A stretch of 26,168 bases of DNA. Origin: Candidatus Bipolaricaulota bacterium. Lineage in GTDB: Bacteria > Bipolaricaulota > Bipolaricaulia > UBA7950 > UBA9294. The notes beneath the pieces are model-generated. The model did no database searches. It was given only the letters and a program-made list of their open reading frames with translations, and was not told where the DNA came from. Made by a program: the position numbers and the translations under genes. The DNA is taken from NCBI GenBank assembly GCA_018399865.1, contig JAGYNL010000262.1, forward strand, positions 1 through 26,168, in the 5' to 3' direction. Of the stretch, positions 1 to 7,740 are shown one piece after another. The number at the start of each line of letters is the position of its first letter. Positions within the stretch are counted from its first letter, which is position 1.

Positions 1-282
1 TGAGTAATTTGGCCCTACCTTTGGCAGGCTTTCTACCTGCTGTGGATTGTCTGGTGATTCTGCTACCGCTACTAATCGGTCAATTCCTCCCAAATCGATA
101 ACGATTTCTGTATATAAGGGAATGCCTGCAATAATGACCCTAGTTGGCTGACTGTCAATGGTAATCTCCAATCCTCTGTCGTCAATCAGCGCGACAGGGA
201 AGCTCTGTGCTATGACCACAGATCCCCATAATGCCACTACGACTACAGCAGCCAATAATTCTTTTAAGTGTTTCTTTTGCAT
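1..282 (-). CDS. Periplasmic binding protein of an ABC importer for cobalamin/siderophore (BtuF-like), N-terminal 94 residues only
   Basis: The reverse strand reads open from an ATG at 282 to the window edge, so the gene is truncated by the window, not broken. A signal peptide (KK then a hydrophobic run ending near residue 25, AQS) is followed by the start of a Peripla_BP_2 domain: FPVALIDDRGLEI, then QPTRVIIAG and a TEIVIDLGGIDRLVAVA stretch ending LPKVG. This order (D-x-x-G-R/L, P-x-R-I, LG, vVG) is that of BtuF/FhuD/FecB proteins. There is no lipobox cysteine. An AGGAGGAG site lies 11 nt before the ATG. It sits 192 nt downstream of the corrinoid adenosyltransferase on the same strand, so cobalamin is the likeliest ligand; an iron-siderophore ligand cannot be excluded from 94 residues. 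Confidence 0.8.
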   Translation of the reverse strand, partial: MQKKHLKELLAAVVVVALWGSVVIAQSFPVALIDDRGLEITIDSQPTRVIIAGIPLYTEIVIDLGGIDRLVAVAESPDNPQQVESLPKVGPNYS

Positions 283-474
283 AGTACCACTTTCTCCTCC
301 TACCCGCGAGCACTTGCTGGCCCTTGCTTGGCCACTCTCGTGAGAGAAACTCCTACTCTCAACGTCCGATAAATCCGAACGCAAAAACGCGCACATTCTA
401 CCGTATCGCATTTACGTCCGCTACATTTTTGCCTGACATCATTACTGACAGAATCCCCGCGATTGCGTCATCCC
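283..474. other. 192-nt gap between the adenosyltransferase and the BtuF-like gene
   Basis: No ORF is convincing here. On the minus strand I see no clear -35/-10 pair, no strong terminator and no recognisable cobalamin riboswitch core. A small self-complementary CTCTC-GT-GAGAG lies near 342-353. Whether the binding protein has its own promoter or is read from the upstream operon is open. Confidence 0.4.
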
Positions 475-1008
475 TTAGTACTCTATGCCAACGCGCGCGT
501 CAATCCCGCGATCGAACGGGTGCTTGACCGCGTCAATCCTACTGACAAGATCAGCGTGAGCAAGCAACTCCTCCGGTGCGCCACGACCGGTTAAGATAAC
601 CTCTATGGTCCTGTTCTTCTCATTAAGCAACTCCAGAAGTTCAGTAACTGTCACCATTCCCAATTCGATAACGACGTTCATCTCATCGAGGATAACTACG
701 TCATAGACTCCTGATGTCAGCACCTCCCTTGCTCGGGTGATGCCGCGCGTTACGATCGCGCGGTCCTCATCTGTTACCCTACCCGGCACAACAAAGTGAG
801 AAGGGCCAAATTGCTCCAGATCAAAGCCGCTTATGTGGCCGATGGCACGCACCTCCCCATAGGTGGGGAAGTTATCGCCTCCCTTCAGAAACTGGATCAT
901 GTGTACATGCATTCCCTGACCAACAGCCCGTATGCCTGCTCCGATTGCAGCGGTGGTTTTCCCTTTTCCGCCGCCAGTGTAGACCTGTACCAGGCCCATC
1001 TTTTCCAT
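475..1008 (-). CDS. cobO: Corrinoid (cob(I)alamin) adenosyltransferase, CobA/CobO/BtuR family
   Basis: Transfers the adenosyl group of ATP to Co(I) corrinoids, giving adenosylcobalamin in the cytoplasm. About 177 residues, usual for the CobA/BtuR family. The P-loop GGGKGKTT is at residues 12-19, a Walker-B-like DVVILDEMN lies in the middle, and the family signature LTGRGAPEELLAHADLVS is near the C-terminus. I place the start at the ATG at 1008: it lies one base after the TAG of the upstream mutase gene and 12 nt after a GGAGG site inside that gene's end. A TTG at 1020 would have no room for the ribosome site; an ATG at 999 is possible. Tight coupling to the B12-dependent mutase indicates that it makes or repairs that enzyme's cofactor. 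Confidence 0.92.
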   Translation of the reverse strand: MEKMGLVQVYTGGGKGKTTAAIGAGIRAVGQGMHVHMIQFLKGGDNFPTYGEVRAIGHISGFDLEQFGPSHFVVPGRVTDEDRAIVTRGITRAREVLTSGVYDVVILDEMNVVIELGMVTVTELLELLNEKNRTIEVILTGRGAPEELLAHADLVSRIDAVKHPFDRGIDARVGIEY

Positions 1009-1009
1009 G

Positions 1010-4000
1010 CTATAGGTCAACCTCCACTCGCCCCACTTTTAATGGACGAAGGTATTTCTTAAGCATGCGGACGGCGCGCTCTGGGTCAACGCGGCCGTAT
1101 AATCCGCCAACTGTTGACAGAACATAGTGGGCATCTAATAGCACTTGCCCATTGGGTCGCAGCACCGTGTACTCATCCTTGTTGAACAGCACGCCCTTGG
1201 CAATAAGTTCCAGTTCCTCTAGCTGCTCCTTCGTACCCTCACGAGCTTTGCCGTATATCGTGCCCCCAACCATGAGAATGTCTGTTGACTGAGAGAAGAA
1301 GTTAACACCGTATTGTAGGAAATACACATCCGTTTCGCGTACATATCCAACGTTGTTCTTTGTCGTGATCCGCATGACCTCATTAGTCATAAACGCTCGT
1401 ACCCAATTCTCCTCTCTGCTCTTCGGGAGTTCGTGGGGGTTCTCATGTACCCACTTAATGTAGCTACCAAGGTCGATCTCGTATCCCTCCGCGTTCTTTT
1501 TCACGAATCTGACAAACGTATCCTCTGTAGAAAGGGCGATGTTTTTAAATCTCTCTGAAAACAGCGAATTCAGCTCCTTCTGCATCTCTCCGCTCCTGTA
1601 GCGATCGATCTCCACCAGGTTCTCCGCGTTATACGCCATTCCATACTTACCCTCCACACGGCGATAAGCGAGCGGCATATTCGGAGTTTTCAGGATACTT
1701 CGCTTGTTTCGTTTCTCGGCAACTTCCCACGGATACACATAAAGAGGATTATCAGGCACATTTGCATAGAAGTCAGTAGTCGCCCCACCTACGTCAAGGC
1801 ATACAAGCGGACCGATTCCTTCCTCCTGCCCATACCCCCTGACCAGCAGATTGACCCCGAGGAACGCGGCCCGCGGAGTAGGAATAAACGGCGCATCCAT
1901 ATACTGTTCTGCTACATCGAAGCCCTTTCCGCGTATCACAACCGTCTGAAAGAGGTCTCGTATTGTCTCGTTTACGGTTTCGATATTGTATTGGTTTACT
2001 TCGGGCATGATGTTGCCGACCACCCGGATATCAATCCCCTTTTCTGTAAATAGCTTCTCGACATCATCGGCAATATCCTGGTTTCCTGCGTAGATGATCG
2101 GTACACCGTACTTGGTATGAGTAACGTATTTAGCCGTGTCAGCAAGTATCTGTGCGTTGTGCAGCTGTGTCTTAGCTTCCCCTCCATCGTCCGTCCCTCC
2201 GGAGATAAGAATGATCTCTGGTTCATCGTGTTCGTAGATCCTGCGACCTAGTTCCTCAGAGAGCTTGCCATAATAGCGTCCCACTATCTTTGCTCCCGCA
2301 GTCAACGCTGCGGTATCTGCCGCGAATCCGCTCTCAGCATCGGTCAGGGCCACAGTTACCATTTTCAGGCCACCCTTGGCACTCGAGCATGGCAGCTTCA
2401 GATCAAATTTACTTAAAGAGTGCTCCAAGGGCTCCCAGTTGCCAGCTATCTCTACCTCTTCAGCCACGCCAAGCCCACTGGCAAGGGAGTAGCGTATGTC
2501 TTCGAGAACAGTTGGCACGTACCGAAGCGTTACTTCTTCGTTCTTGGTATTGAACGTAACCATTTTTGTGAACGTACTCCCGAAGTCCACGGCAAGAACG
2601 TTCAAGTTATCTAGATCTCTTACTCCTGCCTTGCGACGAAACGCGTCTACTTGCGCGTCACTGATCCGCTCTTCCACCTCGGTTATTGTTGACTGCTCAT
2701 TACCGAATAAGATATCCGAATAGAAATACCAGGGGAACTTCTCCCGTACGCGCCTCACACGCTCAAACTCATCCTTCACTGGCTTTCCATCGAATAACTT
2801 GATCTTGCACATCCCGCCGGTGTTGTCCGTTTTGCACTTGCCGGCCATTTCGTAACGCTTGTCAATTACTGTTACTTGTGGAGCCTGAAATAGACCGGTC
2901 TGCAACGCCAGATCGAGGCTATCAGGACTGACCATCTCGCACCTCCCGGTGCGATAGTTGGACTCATCGACAAGCTCAAGGAGCAACTCCTCGTAGTTCA
3001 TTTTGCGGGCCTGGACATCCTCTCGTTTTGCTGCTTCCTCAGAGGAAACTGCATAATCAAAGAAGTTGTCCAGTGTGACGTTACCCTGGTATCCACCGAT
3101 TAGAGCAAGATGGAAGATGTTGTACATAGCTCCCTTCTTCAGCTCTTCCTTGCGAGCTATCACCTTGGGGTCATTCCATATGTCCGGCTGCGGTCCTCGC
3201 TGAAACTCCTCGAATACCTGTTTTGTTATCTCACAGCTCTCAACAATATCCGCTGTCTTCGCTTCGTGGTGCGCCTCTGATATGCTAACGACGTGCACGA
3301 TATCTGGCTCCATAAACATCTGCCAATAGGTTGTCATCCCCAGATGTCCCTGCGCTCTGTCCAGGTTAGGAGGAAAACTGGATAGTCCACCTCTTGTCTC
3401 GCGAATGATGTTGTAGTCGAAATGACGAGTAAGTGGCTCTATGAGCTCGTAGGCTGCGCGCATCTTCGCGAGATCGTAAAGCGGATATATCTCGGGTGGT
3501 AGATCAAACATGAGTTGCATGACGTAGTTCTTGATACCCATTTTCAGCGCCACAACACCGCTCAACACGTGATCAGCAACATAGAGATCATCCGTGCAGT
3601 TTCGTAGCTGCCACTGATGGGGATCGTTTATCTCAAGTGGTTTATCAATGGATGCCCACCATTTCATAACGTTGAAGTGTTCAACAAATCCGTCCCATAT
3701 AGATAGTGGGCCGCGCCCATCCAATTGGTTATAGTAGAAGATAGGCACGGCGGGGAACGCCATGTTAAGGGTTTCCTCAAAAATTTTAGCTACTTCCGCT
3801 AGCTCATCTGTCCCAGAGTAGATTCGCGACAATGGGAAATTTCCACGTTTGGTCGCTTCCTTAAGCGCCCTCAGATCTTCTTTTCCTCCTATTGGTGCTC
3901 CACCCTGCCCCCGCGGGTGTTCCTCCGGATCTTCTTCCCCTCGCACGAACTTGGCCAAGAACGCTTGTGAGGGTTGGTCAGGTGCCAGCGAGACAATCTC

Positions 4001-4690
4001 AAGGCACTTCGCATCGCTCAGCTCCTCCACACCCTTGATTGTAGGTTCAAGCGAATCGGCCGCGATTCCTATGTGCGCCCGAATTACTGGGCGACTTTCC
4101 CTTGCCCTTACTTGCTTGATTCGCTCGAGGAGATCGTCCGACCAGGTCAAATCCGCGGCCTTCTTCCCTGGAATACGTTTAGCAAACTGCTCTAGCTCGT
4201 CCATTGTGACGTAGTCATCCACAATGATCTCAAAGAAGCCCTTGAATCCTGGTCGCTTCTGGTACTCAGCAGCGACCTTCGCAAGATCGAAATGCCTATC
4301 ATCAACAGGAGTAAACCGATCTGGCTGCATTATCTGGCCAGTGATGGCTCTCACTAGGTTTGCTGCTGGACGAGTCCCCCCAAACGCATATCTTATTCCT
4401 GTTGACTTCTGATCAAGACCGCGTTCAAGGGCTTTCTCGATCAGCTCGGTGATAATTTCATCGACGTGCAGATCGCCCAGCCGATACGAGATCGCTACGA
4501 CCTCGGGATTTGACTCCTGTATTTTGTTAAGAAGCTCGTCGATAGTGACTGCTGGGCCGAGTTTTATCGCGATGTAGTTCACTCCTAGATCCTCAAGCCA
4601 CTCTGCAAACTTCTCCGTTCCGAGCGTGTGCACGCAAGGGTCCATAGATCCAGCTAAAACACGTCTTTTCTTTCGTATCTGGTCGCTCAT
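1010..4690 (-). CDS. Single-chain B12-dependent mutase (B12-binding domain + glutamate-mutase-like barrel) fused to a GlmL/MutL-type ATPase reactivase
   Basis: A 1226-residue fusion. Residues about 10-150 form a Rossmann-like B12-binding domain with the His-x-x-Gly of the base-off corrinoid motif (H21, G24), an AISYRLGD strand end and a FGG turn. Residues about 155-690 are a large catalytic region. Its MKWWASIDKP, ALKMGIKNYVMQL and SISEAHHEAK segments show faint likeness, from memory, to glutamate mutase E chain, so the substrate is not assigned. Residues about 695-1226 are a GlmL/MutL (MutL_GlmL, ASKHA ATPase) domain: phosphate-1 loop AVDFGSTFTK near 700, ILISGGTDDGG near 830, phosphate-2 LDVGGATTDF near 967, ILMVGGT near the end. 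GlmL proteins are thought to chaperone or reactivate B12 mutases. The ATG at 4690 is preceded by GGAGG at 9 nt; an upstream TTG at 4723 is less likely. Gap of 25 nt to the dehydrogenase; the corrinoid adenosyltransferase follows by one base. Confidence 0.85.
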   Translation of the reverse strand: MSDQIRKKRRVLAGSMDPCVHTLGTEKFAEWLEDLGVNYIAIKLGPAVTIDELLNKIQESNPEVVAISYRLGDLHVDEIITELIEKALERGLDQKSTGIRYAFGGTRPAANLVRAITGQIMQPDRFTPVDDRHFDLAKVAAEYQKRPGFKGFFEIIVDDYVTMDELEQFAKRIPGKKAADLTWSDDLLERIKQVRARESRPVIRAHIGIAADSLEPTIKGVEELSDAKCLEIVSLAPDQPSQAFLAKFVRGEEDPEEHPRGQGGAPIGGKEDLRALKEATKRGNFPLSRIYSGTDELAEVAKIFEETLNMAFPAVPIFYYNQLDGRGPLSIWDGFVEHFNVMKWWASIDKPLEINDPHQWQLRNCTDDLYVADHVLSGVVALKMGIKNYVMQLMFDLPPEIYPLYDLAKMRAAYELIEPLTRHFDYNIIRETRGGLSSFPPNLDRAQGHLGMTTYWQMFMEPDIVHVVSISEAHHEAKTADIVESCEITKQVFEEFQRGPQPDIWNDPKVIARKEELKKGAMYNIFHLALIGGYQGNVTLDNFFDYAVSSEEAAKREDVQARKMNYEELLLELVDESNYRTGRCEMVSPDSLDLALQTGLFQAPQVTVIDKRYEMAGKCKTDNTGGMCKIKLFDGKPVKDEFERVRRVREKFPWYFYSDILFGNEQSTITEVEERISDAQVDAFRRKAGVRDLDNLNVLAVDFGSTFTKMVTFNTKNEEVTLRYVPTVLEDIRYSLASGLGVAEEVEIAGNWEPLEHSLSKFDLKLPCSSAKGGLKMVTVALTDAESGFAADTAALTAGAKIVGRYYGKLSEELGRRIYEHDEPEIILISGGTDDGGEAKTQLHNAQILADTAKYVTHTKYGVPIIYAGNQDIADDVEKLFTEKGIDIRVVGNIMPEVNQYNIETVNETIRDLFQTVVIRGKGFDVAEQYMDAPFIPTPRAAFLGVNLLVRGYGQEEGIGPLVCLDVGGATTDFYANVPDNPLYVYPWEVAEKRNKRSILKTPNMPLAYRRVEGKYGMAYNAENLVEIDRYRSGEMQKELNSLFSERFKNIALSTEDTFVRFVKKNAEGYEIDLGSYIKWVHENPHELPKSREENWVRAFMTNEVMRITTKNNVGYVRETDVYFLQYGVNFFSQSTDILMVGGTIYGKAREGTKEQLEELELIAKGVLFNKDEYTVLRPNGQVLLDAHYVLSTVGGLYGRVDPERAVRMLKKYLRPLKVGRVEVDL

Positions 4691-4715
4691 CTGTGCGTTC
4701 CTCCAGGCTCGACTT

Positions 4716-5900
4716 TCACTCAAATAGGCTTTCGATTGCCGTTATTCCATAGCGCTGAGGGGCGCGTGTCGTCATGATATCGCGCCCAACAAGCTCTCCT
4801 TCTGCTAGGTATTCCCTACCTATCCATGCACTTGTGTTAATAATCACCTCATCGATGGTTGGGGTCTTCACGCCGACTAACGATCCAATACCTCTTGTTA
4901 CTACCAAGCCAAATGGGAGATCCTCGCTAAGATAACGGGCTTGAGTATCGATTACATACCCTTGCTCTTGCTCTTTTACCGGCGCCTTTAACGTCTGATA
5001 TCCCTTATTAGTTTGGAATTTCCTCATCAGGTTGGAGGTATCGGAGATTTCCCCAGCATATGTCTGACTAAGCCAGCGTGATAGATGAACTACATTTGGC
5101 ATTACCACGCCTGGCAGTACCCGTTCCACTGCATCCCTTATATCAAGCACCTCTTCGCTCATCGCGGACAGAATGGAGGCGGTCTTGGTGTCAACACTCC
5201 CGTAGAACAGGGGTACGTCAGATTCAGATGAGTACATACGCTGGAGCCGCTCGGAGAACACCCCGTACATAATGCCCGGATGAATTAGCTGCCCCGTGTT
5301 TGTTAGGCTGAGCTCTACCATAGACCCGTAAGGTATGATCTCCATTCCAAATAGCTCGGAGAATAGTCCTGCTTTGCTGGAAGCCTCCTCTGCCGGCATC
5401 GAGGCTACCCCTAGTCTTTTCTTAGTACCGTAGATTACAACCGAACGTCCGAACTCCTCAGTGCGGCATGCCCAGGGCAATGTCTGGAAACCAACGAGTA
5501 TAGCTCTATGCTGCTCGGCCGCCGCAAATATCTCCCTCGCCTGGAATTCCAGACCGCTACGGGCCGGGAGGACTGCTAAAATCCTCCCGCCAATATGGGG
5601 TGCAAGCTGGGAAAGGACAGCTTCATGAGCAAATGCTGGCACAGCGATGATAATGACCGGTGAATCTGCGGCCGTCCGAGCATCTCCTGTTACGCGTATC
5701 CGTTCAGAGGATACTGCATGTATCTGTCCATTCATATGTACATTAAATTGCGAATGTGTGTCGATAGCATCCTCGAATCGCTTCCTCTCATTTTCAATAG
5801 GCAAATACAAGCGTACATGGCTTTGCTGATCATGAAGAAGAATCGTACCAATCAAGGCATGTGCACCGTTTCCTCCACCACACACGGTAACCCAGTTCAT
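4716..5900 (-). CDS. NAD(P)-dependent opine dehydrogenase family (octopine/nopaline dehydrogenase-like)
   Basis: 394 residues. An N-terminal Rossmann fold begins at once with VCGGGNGAHA (residues 6-15), the GxGxxA dinucleotide loop of the octopine/nopaline dehydrogenase family. IIIAVPAFAHE (83-93) matches the second nucleotide-contact strand, and LTNTGQLIHPGIM (199-211) carries the Asn and His placed where the family has its catalytic His. The C-terminal half is the all-helical Octopine_DH domain. Family members reversibly couple an amino acid to a 2-oxo acid by NAD(P)H reduction of the imine; others act on related imine or hydroxy-acid substrates, so the exact reaction is open. Start ATG overlaps the upstream stop as ATGA, with GGAAG at 6 nt. 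Translational coupling to the glutamate-cyclase-like gene and to the mutase places it in the same pathway. Confidence 0.85.
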   Translation of the reverse strand: MNWVTVCGGGNGAHALIGTILLHDQQSHVRLYLPIENERKRFEDAIDTHSQFNVHMNGQIHAVSSERIRVTGDARTAADSPVIIIAVPAFAHEAVLSQLAPHIGGRILAVLPARSGLEFQAREIFAAAEQHRAILVGFQTLPWACRTEEFGRSVVIYGTKKRLGVASMPAEEASSKAGLFSELFGMEIIPYGSMVELSLTNTGQLIHPGIMYGVFSERLQRMYSSESDVPLFYGSVDTKTASILSAMSEEVLDIRDAVERVLPGVVMPNVVHLSRWLSQTYAGEISDTSNLMRKFQTNKGYQTLKAPVKEQEQGYVIDTQARYLSEDLPFGLVVTRGIGSLVGVKTPTIDEVIINTSAWIGREYLAEGELVGRDIMTTRAPQRYGITAIESLFE

Positions 5901-6931
5901 ACACTGCTTCCTTCTGACGCTCGCTCAACAATCGAACGCATGATCCTCACCAGTGCGAGGTGGACACCCATGGGAATACCATCGACGCTTCCACCTACGT
6001 AGCCAGTTACTCCATCAATAAATCCAGCTCGCGCACATCCTTCAAGTAATCTTCTTTCTATATCTTCGTTGTGAAAGACATCGATCCGCTTCGACAGCAC
6101 ACCCAAGCAAGCAGCGATCCCATAAGCCCCCCAGTTGGAGACCGCCGCAACTACCAGCGCATCCGTCGATACAGAAGGCGCAAACCCAGCCAGACCCGTA
6201 TCCCCAAAGCCTTCAGCTAACACCCTCGCGGCCTCGGCATGAATAACCCCCATTCCTACCTCGTTGCCACCATCGCCAATTCCAACCGTGAATCTGCCTC
6301 GCTTGCGGGCTTCGATTACTAACTGGTCAACCTTTGCGCTAGTAGCTGTAACGTTCTCGCCACGACATGAGTAAATGAGGCCTTTCTCGTTCATTCCACC
6401 TTTCTCGACAACGATTACTGCGCCTGGTGAGTACAGGTTGAACAAGCGTTTCGCCTCACGCTCTGCATCCTCGAGCGAAACAGGAAACGGCAACACAGCG
6501 GCTGGATGTATTGGTCCCTTGCAATTGCGGGTTAGCAGAACAGACTCTGCTGACAGCAACTTGAACCCGGCGCAACCAACAATCTTGCTGAATGCTGGTA
6601 CAAGTTGTTGCTCGACAAGAAAGATAGGAATAGTGCCGAATGCCTGATGAATCGCTCGCGCAACAATGGTTGCCCCCGGTGGACCATCGGTCTCGGCAAT
6701 CGTCGGATCCACAGCCGTGCGATCAGGCCAACCCGTGCTGATAAACACGAACTTCTCATTTGTAAGCGAGCGGTGAAGCGACTGAGCCGCTGTCAGAACG
6801 AGAGGTTCCCCAGCCCGAGCTCGTGCAGCCTGGTACAACCTGTTAACAACCCCTCTACCGCTGACATCAACTGTTATCAGCCGGTCGATGGCCTCAGAAC
6901 ACGATAGTATTGAGCTTTCAGTGCTTGCCAC
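5897..6931 (-). CDS. D-glutamate cyclase-like protein (DUF4392)
   Basis: 344 residues, DUF4392 family, whose animal member (C-terminal part of DGLUCY) converts D-glutamate to 5-oxo-D-proline. The most telling segment is VGIGDGGNEVGMG near residues 214-226, the conserved glycine-rich GDGGNE motif. FISTGWP near 63-70 and ETDGPPGA near 80-87 are also typical of the family, as is the C-terminal GVTGYVGGSVDGIPMG. No signal peptide, so cytoplasmic. GTG start at 6931, preceded by GAGGGGG at 4 nt; the gtR stop is 9 nt upstream. Its partners are an opine dehydrogenase and a B12 mutase, which suggests a role on glutamate, its lactam or an analogue. It could instead act on another D-amino acid or acidic substrate. 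Confidence 0.8.
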   Translation of the reverse strand: MASTESSILSCSEAIDRLITVDVSGRGVVNRLYQAARARAGEPLVLTAAQSLHRSLTNEKFVFISTGWPDRTAVDPTIAETDGPPGATIVARAIHQAFGTIPIFLVEQQLVPAFSKIVGCAGFKLLSAESVLLTRNCKGPIHPAAVLPFPVSLEDAEREAKRLFNLYSPGAVIVVEKGGMNEKGLIYSCRGENVTATSAKVDQLVIEARKRGRFTVGIGDGGNEVGMGVIHAEAARVLAEGFGDTGLAGFAPSVSTDALVVAAVSNWGAYGIAACLGVLSKRIDVFHNEDIERRLLEGCARAGFIDGVTGYVGGSVDGIPMGVHLALVRIMRSIVERASEGSSV

Positions 6932-6940
6932 AAAGCCCCC

Positions 6941-7660
6941 TCATAGGTATTCGCGTACTTCATCTACCGTTCCGGAGAAATGCTCCTTCATTTCCCGGAT
7001 TGCCTTATCCACATTCCTTTCTCTTATTGCCAACAAAATCCTTTCATGACGAGCTGCATACTTCTTTATATGATCGGGATCAGAGACATAGCGCTGTATC
7101 GATTCCTGCCACAGCTTCTTCTCTTCACTAAGCAGCAGATACTTAAGGAGTTTCTCTACCACGCCGTTATGAGTGGAAGCAGCGACAAGCAGATGAAACT
7201 CTCTGTTTGACTGGAAATAGCGCGCCAGGTCGTTAGTTGAGACAGCATCCTTCATACGGTCCAGCGCTTGCTCCAGCATTAAAACATCTTCTTCGGTCGC
7301 CTGCTTGACAGCAAGCCTAATTATGCCTTCTTCAAGGAGGCGCCGCGCTTGCATCACCTCAAACGGGCTCTCACTCTCCTCGAGTACCGACATCGTATCA
7401 CTCACCATCTTGCTAACAGGAGCAGCACTCTTTACGTACGTACCATCCCCGGTTCGAATTTCGACAATTCCCGCAAGCTGTAGCGCGCTAAGCGCTTCAC
7501 GAACGGGCGGGCGGCTAATCCCAAGCTGGCGCGCTATTTCGCGCTCGGAGGGCAGCTTCGCGCCGTCGGGGTACTCCTGTGACCGAATTTGCTTCAATAC
7601 CCACTCAGCAACCAACGCGCTCTTCTTCGGCTGAGACTCGGGCCATATATTGGCTTCCAC
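6941..7660 (-). CDS. GntR-family transcriptional regulator, FadR subfamily (FCD domain)
   Basis: 239 residues. A winged helix-turn-helix at about 15-78 contains LPSEREIARQLGISRPPVREAL, unmistakable GntR, and the wing TGDGTYV. An all-helical FCD ligand domain follows (about 98-225), with REFHLLV and KEHF histidines that fit the usual metal-coordinating pocket. FCD regulators mostly sense small organic or amino acids and act as repressors relieved by the ligand. GTG start at 7660 with AAGGAAGG 5-6 nt upstream. Its own promoter at 7699-7726 carries a palindrome at 7677-7698 that recurs at the importer promoter at 12732-12753, so it very likely controls itself and both operons. Confidence 0.93.
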   Translation of the reverse strand: MEANIWPESQPKKSALVAEWVLKQIRSQEYPDGAKLPSEREIARQLGISRPPVREALSALQLAGIVEIRTGDGTYVKSAAPVSKMVSDTMSVLEESESPFEVMQARRLLEEGIIRLAVKQATEEDVLMLEQALDRMKDAVSTNDLARYFQSNREFHLLVAASTHNGVVEKLLKYLLLSEEKKLWQESIQRYVSDPDHIKKYAARHERILLAIRERNVDKAIREMKEHFSGTVDEVREYL

Positions 7661-7676
7661 ACCGACCTTCCTTTCA

Positions 7677-7698
7677 TGGGTATTACTGGTATTACCAG
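7677..7698. promoter_or_regulatory. Putative GntR operator at the gntR promoter
   Basis: A 22-bp imperfect palindrome with half-sites GGTATTAC and GTATTACC around a central TG. It matches the 22-bp site at 12732-12753 (read on the minus strand) at 18 of 22 positions by my hand alignment. It begins one base downstream of the -10 hexamer and so covers the transcription start, where bound repressor would block RNA polymerase. Confidence 0.7.
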
Positions 7699-7726
7699 AT
7701 TATACTCCCTACCTAGCCGTTGTCAA
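7699..7726 (-). promoter_or_regulatory. Sigma-70-type promoter of gntR and the mutase operon
   Basis: On the minus strand TTGACA (7721-7726) is separated by 16 nt from TATAAT (7699-7704): both hexamers match consensus. It begins only 14 nt after the stop of the upstream hydrolase gene, leaving no room for a terminator, so read-through from the importer operon is likely as well. Confidence 0.8.
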
Positions 7727-7740
7727 CACCTCAATCACCA

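Noticed and set aside
283..474. Possible cobalamin riboswitch upstream of the BtuF-like gene
   Set aside because: Neither the B12-box nor the conserved core could be found on the minus strand, and the gap is short for that riboswitch.
4691..4723. Upstream TTG start of the mutase fusion
   Set aside because: It overlaps the preceding gene and its first codons contain the GGAGG that serves the ATG at 4690.
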